Below, piece after piece: positions 42,170 through 53,298 of a stretch of 64,000 nucleotides of DNA; position 1 is the first letter of the stretch; every line of letters begins with the position of its first letter. Source of the DNA: Nitrospinaceae bacterium (lineage in GTDB: Bacteria > Nitrospinota > Nitrospinia > Nitrospinales > Nitrospinaceae); assembly GCA_028278405.1 (NCBI GenBank), contig JANQEK010000029.1, positions 43,482 through 107,481 on the forward strand, written 5' to 3'. Below the pieces are notes generated by a model. That model saw only the letters and a list, made by a program, of their open reading frames with translations. It ran no database searches and was not told the origin of the DNA. The position numbers and the translations under genes are program-made.

Positions 42170-43576
42170 ATGGCGGATTTGACACGGGAAGAAGTCGAAG
42201 AGATTCTGGACCAGCTCCGGGAATACAAGGAGCGGGCTGAAGAAGAGGAAGAACTGGAAGAAGACGATGAATCTCCCGACGATGAGGAGGAAGAATCCGC
42301 CGACGATGAAGAGCCGGCGGAGGAAAACAAGGAGGAAGAACCGGAAGAACAAATCCCCAACCTCAAGGATAAGGACCTTGCCGGTCTCGATCTATCAGGC
42401 CTGAATTTTTACGGCGCGGATATCACTGCATCCAAGCTGACCGGAACAAGTTTTGCGGACTCCGATCTGACAGACTGTACACTCGATGACGCGGACCTCT
42501 CGAAAGCCGAATTGATGGACTGCATCATGAATGACACCCAGCTGAACCGGGCGAACCTTGCGGAAGCCAATATGGAACGAGTGGATCTGCGTCGCGCCAA
42601 ACTGCATGAAGCCAACCTGACTCAGGTTAATCTGAAAGAATCCATCGTCAATAACGCAGACTTTTTGAAAGCCAACCTGTCCCGTGCATCCATGAATGAT
42701 GCGGACTTGTCCCGAGCCAATTTCAAGGGAGCGGATATGAGCCATTCCGATCTCTCCGATTCCAAACTCAGTATCGGGGTCTTTTATGAAACCAATCTGC
42801 AGGAAGCCAACATGGTTCGGGCGGAGATCAAGGGCGCTAAAATGTTCGGCGCCAATTTCAACAAGGCCCGCCTTACCCGCGTCGATTTCACCGGAGCCGA
42901 CCTGACTGAAGCCGCTCTCACCAATGCCGACGTCAGCCGTGCCAAATTCAACGGCTCCATTATGCGAAGAACCAACCTGGAAGGTTCGGACTTGAGCGAA
43001 TGCAATTTGGACATCGCGGATTTGAACGGCGCCGTATTGTTGAAGGTGAAACTCGAAGGCTCCCACATGAATCGGATCAAATTGAACGACGCTAATTTGA
43101 AGGGAGCTTATCTACGCGGGGTCAACCTCAGTCGCGCCAAACTCGGGAATGCCAACATGGAAGGTGTAGACCTGAGCGACTCGGATCTGGAGGGAGCCAA
43201 TTTCAACGGAGCAAACCTGGACGGGTCCGACCTGAGCCGTGCCCATTTACAGGAAGCCGTTCTGGAACAGGCTTCTCTCAAAAATGTCCACCTGACCGGA
43301 GCCAATCTCAGAAAAGCCAAGCTCGACAAATCCAACCTGGAGGGAGCAGACCTCGGTGGCGCCAAACTTAAAGGAGCCTCTCTCGTGGGAACCCAATTGA
43401 AAGGAGCAGACCTGCATCGGGCGGAGTTGGATCAAGCCAACCTGTCCAAAGCCGACCTGGGAAATGCCAATCTGACCGGCGCCAAACTCAACGATGCCAA
43501 TCTGACCGGCGCCAAACTTGAAGGCACTGAATTAAAAGAAGCAGAATTGGATGAGGTGAAAGGCTACAACCCTTGA
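42170..43576 (+). CDS. Long pentapeptide-repeat protein with acidic N-terminal region
   Basis: Roughly 80 A(D/N)LXX repeats; N-terminal about 65 aa dominated by D/E. Confidence 0.9.
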   Translation: MADLTREEVEEILDQLREYKERAEEEEELEEDDESPDDEEEESADDEEPAEENKEEEPEEQIPNLKDKDLAGLDLSGLNFYGADITASKLTGTSFADSDLTDCTLDDADLSKAELMDCIMNDTQLNRANLAEANMERVDLRRAKLHEANLTQVNLKESIVNNADFLKANLSRASMNDADLSRANFKGADMSHSDLSDSKLSIGVFYETNLQEANMVRAEIKGAKMFGANFNKARLTRVDFTGADLTEAALTNADVSRAKFNGSIMRRTNLEGSDLSECNLDIADLNGAVLLKVKLEGSHMNRIKLNDANLKGAYLRGVNLSRAKLGNANMEGVDLSDSDLEGANFNGANLDGSDLSRAHLQEAVLEQASLKNVHLTGANLRKAKLDKSNLEGADLGGAKLKGASLVGTQLKGADLHRAELDQANLSKADLGNANLTGAKLNDANLTGAKLEGTELKEAELDEVKGYNP

Positions 43577-43602
43577 ATCGTTTCTCAGTTTTCGGAATCG
43601 TC

Positions 43603-44112
43603 TCAATTCAACAGAAAGTCTTCCTCTTTGAAACCGTACTTCTGAAAAAATCTTCTTAGATTTCGCCGTGATTGAGCCAACCCTACCTTATTCTTCTGTT
43701 CCTTGAACAGGTGTTCGGCAATCTGCGTATGAACAATGGCATTGGCGCCCGCTCTCAATTCATCGTAGGCTTCACCCAAAGCCAAGTGGGACTGGGCGTT
43801 TTGCGGATCGTCTTTGATAATTCCTTCGTGCTTCGCAATTCTTTCTTCAACGGTGTAACGGCTCTTTCGTCTCTCTTCCTGGAGAAGCTTCAGCTCCTTG
43901 TCCAGCAGCTCCTGCAACTCCTGATGAACGCGTTTGGCCAATTCATCGCTGAATTGCTTAAGCTGGTCCGCGAGCGGAGGTTTGCCTTCAAAAGGATCCT
44001 CCATTTCGTCACCATCCTCTTCCGCCCAAATGCCGGAAACACACATCAGTGAAAAAAACAGCGCTGCTAAAAGCGCAACCCATGGTTTGTTTGTCTGCAT
44101 CGCCATACGCAC
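43603..44112 (-). CDS. Secreted TPR-like hypothetical protein
   Basis: Signal peptide LLAALFFSLMCVSGIWA; TPR-like DPQNAQSHLALGEAYDELRAG. Confidence 0.65.
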   Translation of the reverse strand: MRMAMQTNKPWVALLAALFFSLMCVSGIWAEEDGDEMEDPFEGKPPLADQLKQFSDELAKRVHQELQELLDKELKLLQEERRKSRYTVEERIAKHEGIIKDDPQNAQSHLALGEAYDELRAGANAIVHTQIAEHLFKEQKNKVGLAQSRRNLRRFFQKYGFKEEDFLLN

Positions 44113-44269
44113 ACCCGTTACCCTTCAAAAGATAATGTAAACTATTATTTTACCACTGAAATCGAAGAAAAATCGGGAGTTCTCAGAATGCAAGGGAAGA
44201 AGTGCGTGTGTCCCCTCTCAATCGCTTGAGAAAGGGAGTCTTGAACGAGGGTTACAACCAATTAAAATT

Positions 44270-45436
44270 TTAAAAGTATTCGGAATCGACGCCTGCAGGC
44301 TCGCCCATCGGAGTATATTCGTCTACCAGTTCCGTGTAGTCGTCAAACCAGTATGCTTCCGGGTTGCGTTTGTACACCATGAACTTGGCATCATTTTCTT
44401 CTGTCGCTGCTCTGAGATACTTGAAGTAGATATGGTTCTCGGTCAGACCCACCACCTCGATTTTCCCGGTGTCGTGGGACATCACCAACCGAGCCCGCTT
44501 GGCGAGACCTGAGCAGCGTGTGCGTGCTGTCTCAAAAATCTCAAACGCCTCTTCCAAAGGAGTGACATAGATGCGGTTCCCCAGCGTGGGACGGCATTGG
44601 AATACATAATACGGAGGAACACCCATGTAAGACAGCCTGTTGAACATTTCAACGAGTAATTCGGGGTCATCGTTGACACCGGCAATCATGGGCGTCTGGT
44701 TGACAACAATGGCTCCTGCATCCAACAGAAAACTGAGACCGCGCACCGCTTCCGGTGTCAACTCGCGCGGATGATTGAAATGCGCCATCACATAGATCCG
44801 CTTCTCGGGAGTGCTGTATTTCCGTAACATCTCCGCCAGGGAAGGATCGTTATAGATCCTCATGGGATTGAATGCTGGAATCTTGGTGCCGATACGAATG
44901 ATGTTGACATGATCCACTTCACGCACCTTCTGGATGATCGGCTCCAACTTAGACGTGGACATGATCAGAGGATCGCCACCGGTCAACAAAACATTGCTGA
45001 TCTCCTTATGCGTTCGGATATATTCCAACCCTTCGCTCACGTCCTTGGTGACTTCCTCGTTCTCATCCATGAACAAACGCTTGCGGAAACAAAACCGGCA
45101 GTAGGCCGCACACACCTCGTTTACCAGCAACAGAGCCGTGGAATCGTATTTGTGCTCCAATCCTTTCGCGACGGTATAAGACTCTTCGTTGGAAGCATCC
45201 AATTGTCCCCAATCATCAAGCTCCTGCACATCGGGCATTACAATACGGCGGATGGGATCTTCCGGATCGTTCCAATCGATCAATGACTGATAGTAATCGT
45301 TGGTGCGAAAAACGAATTTCTCATTCACTTCGCTTAATCTATTTATTTCACCCTGACTCAACTGCGGAATTTGCTCCAGTTTGGTCAGGTATTTTATCTT
45401 CTTGGCTCCGTTACCATTGGAATTATTGTTAGTCAT
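44270..45436 (-). CDS. KamA-family radical SAM protein, copy 2
   Basis: CAAYCRFCFRKRLFM, VLLTGGDPLIMS, YYQSLIDWNDPEDPIRR; close paralog of the 11326 gene. Confidence 0.85.
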   Translation of the reverse strand: MTNNNSNGNGAKKIKYLTKLEQIPQLSQGEINRLSEVNEKFVFRTNDYYQSLIDWNDPEDPIRRIVMPDVQELDDWGQLDASNEESYTVAKGLEHKYDSTALLLVNEVCAAYCRFCFRKRLFMDENEEVTKDVSEGLEYIRTHKEISNVLLTGGDPLIMSTSKLEPIIQKVREVDHVNIIRIGTKIPAFNPMRIYNDPSLAEMLRKYSTPEKRIYVMAHFNHPRELTPEAVRGLSFLLDAGAIVVNQTPMIAGVNDDPELLVEMFNRLSYMGVPPYYVFQCRPTLGNRIYVTPLEEAFEIFETARTRCSGLAKRARLVMSHDTGKIEVVGLTENHIYFKYLRAATEENDAKFMVYKRNPEAYWFDDYTELVDEYTPMGEPAGVDSEYF

Positions 45437-46225
45437 CTAACCCCTCCGATTCAATTTCATGAGGCCTTTTTGGCTAATCAATGATTCACATCAACCATCA
45501 CTTTTCAAAAAGACTCAACCTCACAACAATAAAAAACCAGAACCTGTGCAAATAATCCGTTTCACAGCTTTTAAAATGAAACCGCTGTTTAGTCTGCGAT
45601 TATTCCGGGGACGGTCCTGGCGGCGAATTGATTTCCCCAACGAGTGTTTAAACTTCTTGTTTCAAGCCTGCCTTGTTTCACTCCATCGCAACTCAACGAT
45701 CCAATTCAACCGTGGCCGGCAATCGTTTCAACAAGTTGTCGTTTGGAATGGGATACGAATCTTCTCACATGCTCCTGAAATTGCAAGAGTTAAAATAATT
45801 TTTATTTTCGAATAACCCGATTTTGTTTTTTTAAAATTTTTACAAACAACTTCATTTAAAAAATTTTTTAAATATATTTTAAGTCTGATAACAATCGCTG
45901 AAAGAATTTTGTTTTAACAAAAAAATTTTTTTATTTTTAAAACAACTCTCATTCCGTCCAAATTACTTTTTTAAAATCTATCAGTTACACATCCTATTAA
46001 CGGAGCCGGCCCACCGTAAACTTTAGCTGAAAAATTCGAGCTTCTTTCGCCAGGAAGTGCCGACCCGTTTTAGGTCGTAGACTCGCATAGCGAATATAAA
46101 GCGAAATTACGAATGGACTTGGAAATCTCTTTCAGGGGAGTGTAACAAAAAATACATTCTATTTTAAGGCCTGAGATTGAATTATCTTGGAGAAGGAGGG
46201 TTTCAGTCCTGATAGAGAAGAGCTG

Positions 46226-47425
46226 TCAGATAAGCCCCAAGGATGCGCCAATCTTCTTGAAAGCCGCCACGGCAAGGTCCAAGTCGGAGGTTTCATGGCC
46301 GGCTGAGACCTGGATACGGATGCGGGCCTCCCCTTTAGGCACCACAGGATAGCTGAAACCGATGACGTAAATCCCCTCTTTCAGGAGCTTGTCTGCCATA
46401 TCATGAGCCAATCGCGCCTCACCCAGCATGATCGGGACAATCGGGTGCTCCCCCGGCCGGATATCAAACCCGGCTTGTGCAATCTTTTCCCTGAAATAGG
46501 CGGTATTAGCCTGAAGTTTCTTCACCCGCTCCGGGCTCTGGTCGATCATATCGATGACTTTCAGGGTAACCGCAGCGATCACCGGAGACAGAGAATTGGA
46601 GAACAGATAGGGCCGCGATCTCTGCCTCAACAGGTCGACGATCTGCCTACGGCCGGTGGTGAACCCTCCTGAGGCCCCGCCCAACGCTTTGCCGAAGGTC
46701 GAGGTGATGATATCCACTCTCCCCATCACCTTCCGGTGCTCAATGCTGCCTCGCCCCGTCGGCCCGAAAAAGCCGGTGGCGTGGGAGTCGTCCACCATCA
46801 CCCAGGCACCATACTTCTCAGCCAAGTCACAGATGTCTCCGAGCATTGCCACATCACCATCCATACTGAACACACCGTCGGTGGCGATCATTTTGAACCG
46901 TTTATCCTCAGCGCGCTTGAGCTGGGTTTCCAGATGATTCATATCGCTGTGGTTGTAGCGGAAGCGCGTCGCCTTGCACAACCGGACGCCGTCGATGATG
47001 CTGGCATGGTTGAGCCGATCACTGATGATGGCATCCTTCTCATCCAAAAGTGTCTCGAACAATCCCGCGTTGGCATCGAAGCAGGAAGAATACAGAATCG
47101 TGTCCTCGGTCTGCAGAAACTCGGAGACTTTATTTTCGAGAGCCTTGTGGATTTCACTGGTGCCGCAGATGAAGCGCACCGACGCCATGCCGTAGCCATA
47201 TCGATCCAATGCTTCTTTACCTGCCGCGATCAGGTCCGGGTGATTTGCCAGACCCATATAGTTGTTAGCGCAGAAATTGAGCACCTCACCACCGGCAGTC
47301 TTAATATGCGCCTGTTGGGGAGACAGCAGAATCCGTTCCTCTTTATAGAGACCCGCTTCGCGAATCTCTTCCAACTCACTCTGGATATGTTTCAGTTGGT
47401 CGACAGGCACTGAATACCTCCTCAT
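46226..47425 (-). CDS. kbl: Glycine C-acetyltransferase (2-amino-3-ketobutyrate CoA ligase)
   Basis: [47 protein letters not shown]-Lys region. Confidence 0.9.
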   Translation of the reverse strand: MRRYSVPVDQLKHIQSELEEIREAGLYKEERILLSPQQAHIKTAGGEVLNFCANNYMGLANHPDLIAAGKEALDRYGYGMASVRFICGTSEIHKALENKVSEFLQTEDTILYSSCFDANAGLFETLLDEKDAIISDRLNHASIIDGVRLCKATRFRYNHSDMNHLETQLKRAEDKRFKMIATDGVFSMDGDVAMLGDICDLAEKYGAWVMVDDSHATGFFGPTGRGSIEHRKVMGRVDIITSTFGKALGGASGGFTTGRRQIVDLLRQRSRPYLFSNSLSPVIAAVTLKVIDMIDQSPERVKKLQANTAYFREKIAQAGFDIRPGEHPIVPIMLGEARLAHDMADKLLKEGIYVIGFSYPVVPKGEARIRIQVSAGHETSDLDLAVAAFKKIGASLGLI

Positions 47426-47448
47426 TGTTTAATGAGAGCTTTACCCTA

Positions 47449-48708
47449 TCAATATTTCAAAATGGTTTTGGGGTTGGTCTGGATTGCTTCCTCGAAGGCG
47501 TCGCGGTCGAATTCGTGAAACGGAAATACCGTGCCCTCTCCTTTGTTGAGAATCACTTCCCAGATTTTGTCCTGCAGGTTGTGCTCTTTCGAGACAAGAA
47601 GGTTGTTGACAATATACCAGGTCTGGAACACCTTGCGTCCGACGATACCATGCATCGTCTTGCCGTGCATGATGATTTGATCGAAATCGGGCAAACGGTA
47701 AGCACCCGAGGACAGTCCGAACAGGATGATATCGCCGCCCGCCCGTGTCGAAGCGATAGCCGTGTTCAATGCCTGGTTGCTTCCGGACATTTCAAACGTG
47801 ACGTCCACACCCTCCCCAAGACAGGTTTTCTGGATTTGATTGACGATTTCCGGGTCGGGCATCACCGATTTCCTGCCGGTGGAACCTTTCAGCACTTTGA
47901 GCGCCTGATCAATGCCGAGGCGCCCCGCCAACTCCAGATTTTGCGGATTGGGATCAACACCGATGATCGTAGTCGCCCCCATCGCCCGGGCCACGAGAAT
48001 CGAAAACAAGCCGATGGTACCGCATCCGAAGATCGCCACCGTCTTGCCGCGCAGGTCGACCTTACTGCAGGCGTGCACCGCGTTTCCCAGCGGTTCCTGA
48101 ATGGCCGCCACTTCCGGGCGTATGAGATCGGTATTCGTTCGCCATAACTCCTTGGCGGGCAGTTTGACAAGTTCCGCGAAACAACCGTCGGTTGAGATAC
48201 CGATGATGAGGTGGTTGGCGCAAACGTGTTCCTCGCCGATTTTGCACTGATGGCACAGACCGCAGAAAATATGCGATTCGGCGGAAACAATGTCACCGGG
48301 ACGGTAACCGTAATGACCGGCGGCGTAGGAACCGGCTTCGACGACTTCGCCAAGCAATTCGTGGCCGCAAACACGGTAATCTTTGTCCTCGCTTTCCAGC
48401 GAGTCGAAGATCATATCCTTGAATGCGTGCCGAAACCAGATGCCTTTGTCCGAACCGCAGAACCCGGTATAAATGGGCTTGATGAGCACCCGCCCGCCGT
48501 CCTTGGGAACTTTACTCTCCTCCAGTGTCGGAGGGTCGACCTGGGCAAGCGTCATGCCGGTGGCGGTGACCGTCGGTTGGATGAGCGCCCGTCCGCCCGC
48601 ATTGAGGGTAATCCCCTCTTTCAGTGTGGGCTCGTCGATATCGGTAAACGTCATACCGGTGGTGGTGTCCCACTCTTCACGTTTGATATCGAGAATCAGC
48701 GCTTTCAT
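47449..48708 (-). CDS. Zinc-dependent dehydrogenase, threonine 3-dehydrogenase-like
   Basis: GFCGSDKGIW, CGHELLGEVVEAG, VAIFGCGTIGLFSILVARAMGA; adjacent to kbl. Zn-MDR family. Confidence 0.8.
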   Translation of the reverse strand: MKALILDIKREEWDTTTGMTFTDIDEPTLKEGITLNAGGRALIQPTVTATGMTLAQVDPPTLEESKVPKDGGRVLIKPIYTGFCGSDKGIWFRHAFKDMIFDSLESEDKDYRVCGHELLGEVVEAGSYAAGHYGYRPGDIVSAESHIFCGLCHQCKIGEEHVCANHLIIGISTDGCFAELVKLPAKELWRTNTDLIRPEVAAIQEPLGNAVHACSKVDLRGKTVAIFGCGTIGLFSILVARAMGATTIIGVDPNPQNLELAGRLGIDQALKVLKGSTGRKSVMPDPEIVNQIQKTCLGEGVDVTFEMSGSNQALNTAIASTRAGGDIILFGLSSGAYRLPDFDQIIMHGKTMHGIVGRKVFQTWYIVNNLLVSKEHNLQDKIWEVILNKGEGTVFPFHEFDRDAFEEAIQTNPKTILKY

Positions 48709-48779
48709 GAACTCTCCGTATTTTAAAACCTTTCTCTAGTAATATTGTAACGCCTTTGGAATTTAGCAAACTTTTATTT

Positions 48780-50261
48780 TTACGACGAAGGGCGCGCCCG
48801 TTTGTGGGCCCATTGTCGGAGATGGGTGATCTTTTCCGCCGCTGTCACTGCCAGAGGTACGGTTTCTTTAATACTCTGCAGGACATCTTCTGTCGTAAAC
48901 TCCCGGTCCTGGGCAAAAGCCCGGTACATAGCCGACAAAATGGACTGTTCGATTTCGGCTCCGCTGAACTGATCGGCTTCTTTCGCCAGGCGGGCCACAT
49001 CAAATTTCTTAGAGTCCCGTTTTTTCAGGCCGAAGTGAATCTCAAAAATAACTTTCCGCTCGTCCGCGGTGGGCAGATCGATGAAAAAGATTTCATCAAA
49101 ACGACCCTTGCGCAGCAGCTCCGGTGGCAGACTTTCGATATCGTTTGCCGTGGCGATGACGAACACCGGCTTGATCTTTTCCTGCATCCAGGTCAGAAAG
49201 GTGCCGAACACACGCGAGGTGACGCCGGAATCAACCGACCCGGAACTCTGAATGCCGGAAAACCCTTTCTCGATTTCGTCCAGCCACAGTACCGTGGGGC
49301 TCATCGCTTCCGCAAGCGCAATGGCTTTGCGCATGTTGGCTTCAGAGTTGCCGATGAACGAATCGAAAATCTGGCCGATATCGAGCCGGAGCAAAGGCAG
49401 ATTCCATTCAGCGGCGATGGCTTTGGCGGCCAGACTTTTACCGCAGCCCTGTACCCCAAGCATGAGCAGTCCTTTCGGCTCCGGCAGGCCGTACTCACGC
49501 GCTTTATTGCTGAACGCACCTCCGCGCTCTTTCAACCATTCCTTGAGTTTACCCAGCCCTCCGACATTAGCAAGGGTGGTCGACAGGCCGATGAAATCGA
49601 GAATACCGGATTTTCGGATCAGTTGTTTCTTTTCCTCGATGATACGCGGAAGATCTTCCCTGCTGAATTTACGGTCGGTGATCAGCGCCTTGGCGTAAAC
49701 ATTCTCCGCCTCGTTACGCGTGAGGCCAAGGGTGGCCTGAATGACTTTTTCCTGGAGGTCCTGAGTCAACTCCACTTTAACCTTCTGGGATTTGCGGTAC
49801 GGCTCCAAAAGATTGTTCAACACCTCAGCCAGTTCGCCGGCATCCGGCAGCGGCAGATCGTGAACGGTGATATCCTTTTCCAGTTCCGGCGGAATTTTCA
49901 GTACCGGCGAAACCAGCAAAATGGTTTTGTAACTGCGCTTCAAATGGTGCACCAGGTCGCGCATGTGCCGGAGTATTTTCTGTTCTTCCAGATAGGGATG
50001 GAAATCCTTCAGCACGAATACCGCTTTTTTATCGGAGGCATCAATATATTTCAACGCTTCTTCCGGATGAGTCGATTTCTTGGCATCGCCCTGCGGAGGC
50101 TGGAACCCTTTGGAACAAGTCCAGGTGATGACTTCCTTGCCAATCGTGCGTCCCATTTCTTCCAACACTTCCTCGGCGCGGATTTCTTCATTGGTCACAA
50201 GGTAAATCAACGGGTAACGGGCCCGGATGCTGAGTGACAGTTGGTGTTTCAAATTATTCAT
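48780..50261 (-). CDS. AAA+ ATPase, Ycf46-like
   Basis: [19 protein letters not shown] Walker [13 protein letters not shown] Walker B; Ycf46-type N-terminus. Confidence 0.85.
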   Translation of the reverse strand: MNNLKHQLSLSIRARYPLIYLVTNEEIRAEEVLEEMGRTIGKEVITWTCSKGFQPPQGDAKKSTHPEEALKYIDASDKKAVFVLKDFHPYLEEQKILRHMRDLVHHLKRSYKTILLVSPVLKIPPELEKDITVHDLPLPDAGELAEVLNNLLEPYRKSQKVKVELTQDLQEKVIQATLGLTRNEAENVYAKALITDRKFSREDLPRIIEEKKQLIRKSGILDFIGLSTTLANVGGLGKLKEWLKERGGAFSNKAREYGLPEPKGLLMLGVQGCGKSLAAKAIAAEWNLPLLRLDIGQIFDSFIGNSEANMRKAIALAEAMSPTVLWLDEIEKGFSGIQSSGSVDSGVTSRVFGTFLTWMQEKIKPVFVIATANDIESLPPELLRKGRFDEIFFIDLPTADERKVIFEIHFGLKKRDSKKFDVARLAKEADQFSGAEIEQSILSAMYRAFAQDREFTTEDVLQSIKETVPLAVTAAEKITHLRQWAHKRARPSS

Positions 50262-50276
50262 GGGTTATTCCATCCA

Positions 50277-52220
50277 TTAAAGTTCGAGAAACGATGACCG
50301 GTCTTCCACCGCGTGCGGTTCGTGAACCAATTGATGATAGTGAAGGCTCTGGGAGTCAAGGATCGCCATACGGTTTGCGGTTTCACTCACCGCGATCGAC
50401 TGGATTCCCCCAGCCAACGGAAACCGCCACACGAGGTCGCCGCTCGGCACGCGATAACAGGACAGCATGTCGCCGGAAGGCACCAACTCGAGAACATCCT
50501 TTTTATGTTCTCCAAAAAAAGAATGTGAGCTGCGGGCGGTATACTCTCCCAACCGGCGTCCATCGTGACCGCACAACATGACCGAGCCTTGCTTATTTCG
50601 GAAAATCACCTTCTTTTTTAGAGGTATGATTTCCCGGATCGGTCCCTCCATTTTATGTTGCCATTGTTCTTTTCCATTCAAATTGAGACTGTAACAACGT
50701 CCCATTTTTCCCCCGGCAAAAATTCCGGCTGAAGTGAGCTCGAGAGCGGTGACGGGTCCTTTCAACATCGTCCGCTTGAGCCTCAAACTTTTCAGGTCCA
50801 ACACAAACAAAATTTTCGGCGACGATTGAAACACCGCCCGTCGCGCCAGGTTGTGAACGCGGAGATTGTAAATCTTTTTCTTGAGATTACGGCTCCATGA
50901 TTTCCTGGCCTGGCCGGAGTAACAGGTCAACGCTTTGAACTTGTCAAAAGCAAGAACCGCTGTTCCCGATGGCGCCAACGCAACATCACTCAACTCGGCG
51001 TTGTAGAACGTCAGATGTTTTTCTTTCAGGGTCTGGGTGTCCAGTAAAAACAACTCCGTGTCGCTGTACAACAGCAGCTTCTTGCCGTTCTGCGAAAGCC
51101 GGGCATGGGGAAGACGCGTCATGAAATGCTTGATCCACACCAGGTCCCCTGAAAAATCAAAGAGCTGAAACTCCTTGCCGTCGCCCAAGAGTATTAACCG
51201 CCCGTCTCCCGAAATACTCAATTGGCCGGGCGATGCATTGACTTTGTGAACCGGTTGACTCCAGATTTCTTTGTGATCCCCGAGATCGTGAAACTGAGTC
51301 AACTCGAGAAAGTTCGAGCGTTGCTCTCCTTCCTCCAAAAACTTGAAGCAGGTCAACGTCCCATTCTGTTCCGCAACGACAACCCGTGTGCCCCGGCGGT
51401 TGATCCGGCAATGTGTAACCGGAGACAGCAATTCTTTTTCCCAGACCACGGCGGCGCTTCTTGATGCCAGCAAAATTTTTCCCAACTGATCCGCAATCAA
51501 CAAAAATTTGCCGTTGCCGCTGACATCGACATGAGCCACGGAACGGTCCAAGTCGATCTGGCCCAGCGTCTGGTCATTGCCGTTGTAAAGATAGACCCCG
51601 TTATTGAAACAGGAAACCGCGAACACGTCTCCCTTGTCGCTAACCACGAACTCGGAGGAAAACTGCCGTGACAACTCCAGAGGCGAGGGATTGTTGACCA
51701 GCCACAGGTTGGTTCCATCGGACTGGTACAACCCCAGACACACCTGGTTGTGCACCACCCAGAACTGCTCCTTCTTGGGAACCGGCACAACCCGGAGCCA
51801 CGGTTGAGGGATAGGGTAATCCCGTACCGTCCGGCCTTTCACATCAATGCGGCGCGGCTTGCTCTTCCATCCTGACAGCAGGATATCCCCTGATTTGCTG
51901 TCCAACCCGGACCAGAAATTTTTAAACCCCTTTTTCAGCACCAGTTTCCCGGCGAAATCAACCAGAAACAACTGACTGTATTCGTTCAGGATCGCCACCT
52001 TCTTTTTGCGGGCCAGAATTTTTACACCCGTCACCGGCTGGCCCACTTCCGCTTCCCAGACCAGTTTGCTCTCACCATTCAAAAAATGCACCACTCCGTT
52101 CTCAAATCCGAGCGCCACCCAATGATGTTCCGGAGATAAATCCATGGAGGTCAAACGGCCGGGAATGTCCCGCTTCCAGAGCTCAACGGACGATTTTTTC
52201 TGTTCGATAACCTGACCCAC
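50277..52220 (-). CDS. WD40/PQQ-like beta-propeller protein
   Basis: Repeated beta-blade patterns (HVDVSGNGKFLLIADQLGKILLASRS). Confidence 0.7.
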   Translation of the reverse strand: MGQVIEQKKSSVELWKRDIPGRLTSMDLSPEHHWVALGFENGVVHFLNGESKLVWEAEVGQPVTGVKILARKKKVAILNEYSQLFLVDFAGKLVLKKGFKNFWSGLDSKSGDILLSGWKSKPRRIDVKGRTVRDYPIPQPWLRVVPVPKKEQFWVVHNQVCLGLYQSDGTNLWLVNNPSPLELSRQFSSEFVVSDKGDVFAVSCFNNGVYLYNGNDQTLGQIDLDRSVAHVDVSGNGKFLLIADQLGKILLASRSAAVVWEKELLSPVTHCRINRRGTRVVVAEQNGTLTCFKFLEEGEQRSNFLELTQFHDLGDHKEIWSQPVHKVNASPGQLSISGDGRLILLGDGKEFQLFDFSGDLVWIKHFMTRLPHARLSQNGKKLLLYSDTELFLLDTQTLKEKHLTFYNAELSDVALAPSGTAVLAFDKFKALTCYSGQARKSWSRNLKKKIYNLRVHNLARRAVFQSSPKILFVLDLKSLRLKRTMLKGPVTALELTSAGIFAGGKMGRCYSLNLNGKEQWQHKMEGPIREIIPLKKKVIFRNKQGSVMLCGHDGRRLGEYTARSSHSFFGEHKKDVLELVPSGDMLSCYRVPSGDLVWRFPLAGGIQSIAVSETANRMAILDSQSLHYHQLVHEPHAVEDRSSFLEL

Positions 52221-52420
52221 AAATAGTCTTGACGGAAGATGGACGATTACCTGTCTGCTGACAAATACCCCCTCTTTTTATTGTAAAGGAAACACCGGGA
52301 ATGATAAGGCCCTAAATCCTTTTTTCTGAACCTTTTCCGGTTGAACGCCGGGCGGGGTTGTGAGATGTTAATGATCTCCGTTTTTCCCGGCTTCCCACAG
52401 GGCCTTAGAAAAGGATTTTC

Positions 52421-52651
52421 ATGAGCACCGAGCGTTACATTCTCAGTTTCAAAGCCGTCACCGGGTTCCATGTGGTTCTTGAATATGGCGGACTGGAAGA
52501 ATTGGAAGCCGTCCAAAAGAAAATTGAGGACGCGGGGCTGACCTGTGAACGATGGAAGGAATACAACGTCCGTTTCGACAAGGCAGATCTATTTATGGAC
52601 ATGCGCAGTCCCGAATGCATCGCCCAGTTTGATCTGGACGACTGGATATAG
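52421..52651 (+). CDS. Small hypothetical protein (76 aa)
   Basis: Complete ORF MSTERYILSFKAVTGFHVVLEYGGLEELEAVQKKIEDAG. Confidence 0.55.
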   Translation: MSTERYILSFKAVTGFHVVLEYGGLEELEAVQKKIEDAGLTCERWKEYNVRFDKADLFMDMRSPECIAQFDLDDWI

Positions 52652-52671
52652 CCGTTCCAACACTATCCCAT

Positions 52672-53178
52672 TCAAAATTTTTTGAGATGCTCGGCAAGCA
52701 TGCCGGCCAGCAAGTCGAGGTTGGTTGGCCAGGCGTAGCGGATGTCCAAAGAGGGATAGCGGGTGCTCAGGTCGTCCAGAATTTCCGGGATTTCGATTTC
52801 GGAATGGGACCCGCCGGGGGTCAGCATGGTCGGTACCACCGTAATGCGGTTGATCCTGCGTTCTGCCAGGCCCGCTACAGCATCTTCCAGAGTAGGCGCG
52901 CAAAATTCGTTGTAGGCCAGTACCAGAGGCGCTCCCTCCAGCAAAGGCTCCAGGCGCTCGGCCAATTGCTCCAGCCCGGTTTTGTAAGGATCATTCTCCG
53001 GCGTGCGGGGCCATTCGCGAATCTGTTTCTCAAGACTCTGCTCCCGCTCCGTCGCCGCTTGACCGGAGGCTTTACGTTCCCGTTCCAGTTGCTTGAACTG
53101 CTGAATCAATTCTCTCGGGCAATCCTTCGGCAGGCCGCCATGACCCACCAGAATCACCCCATGGTGATTTTCACTCAT
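52672..53178 (-). CDS. Sirohydrochlorin chelatase/CbiX-like protein
   Basis: GVILVGHGGLPKD; EFCAPTLEDAVAGLAERRINRITVVPTMLTPGGSHSEIEIPEIL. Confidence 0.85.
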   Translation of the reverse strand: MSENHHGVILVGHGGLPKDCPRELIQQFKQLERERKASGQAATEREQSLEKQIREWPRTPENDPYKTGLEQLAERLEPLLEGAPLVLAYNEFCAPTLEDAVAGLAERRINRITVVPTMLTPGGSHSEIEIPEILDDLSTRYPSLDIRYAWPTNLDLLAGMLAEHLKKF

Positions 53179-53249
53179 CTGATACGCTCCCGCTAAAAAC
53201 CATGAATTGAACTTACCACAAGCCCACGCTCAATTCATCTCAAGGCAAA

Positions 53250-53282
53250 AAAAAACGGCCCACCCGAAGGTGAGCCGCGTTT
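53250..53282 (-). terminator. Intrinsic terminator for the 53299 gene
   Basis: On minus strand: aaacgcggctcacc ttcg ggtgggccgttttttttt. Confidence 0.75.
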
Positions 53283-53298
53283 AGTGCCTAATCTTGAC

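Noticed and set aside
42395-43435. Minus-strand ORFs and regular short repeats that could suggest a repeat array or CRISPR
   Set aside because: Periodicity comes from pentapeptide codons (15-bp period) of the + strand CDS; no spacer-repeat structure. No CRISPR array was seen in the window
46736-48726. Long + strand ORFs (225, 240 and 171 aa)
   Set aside because: Antisense to kbl and the tdh-like gene; no recognisable domains
48756-50237. 493-aa + strand ORF
   Set aside because: Exact antisense shadow of the AAA+ ATPase on the minus strand; low-complexity frame artefact of GC-rich DNA
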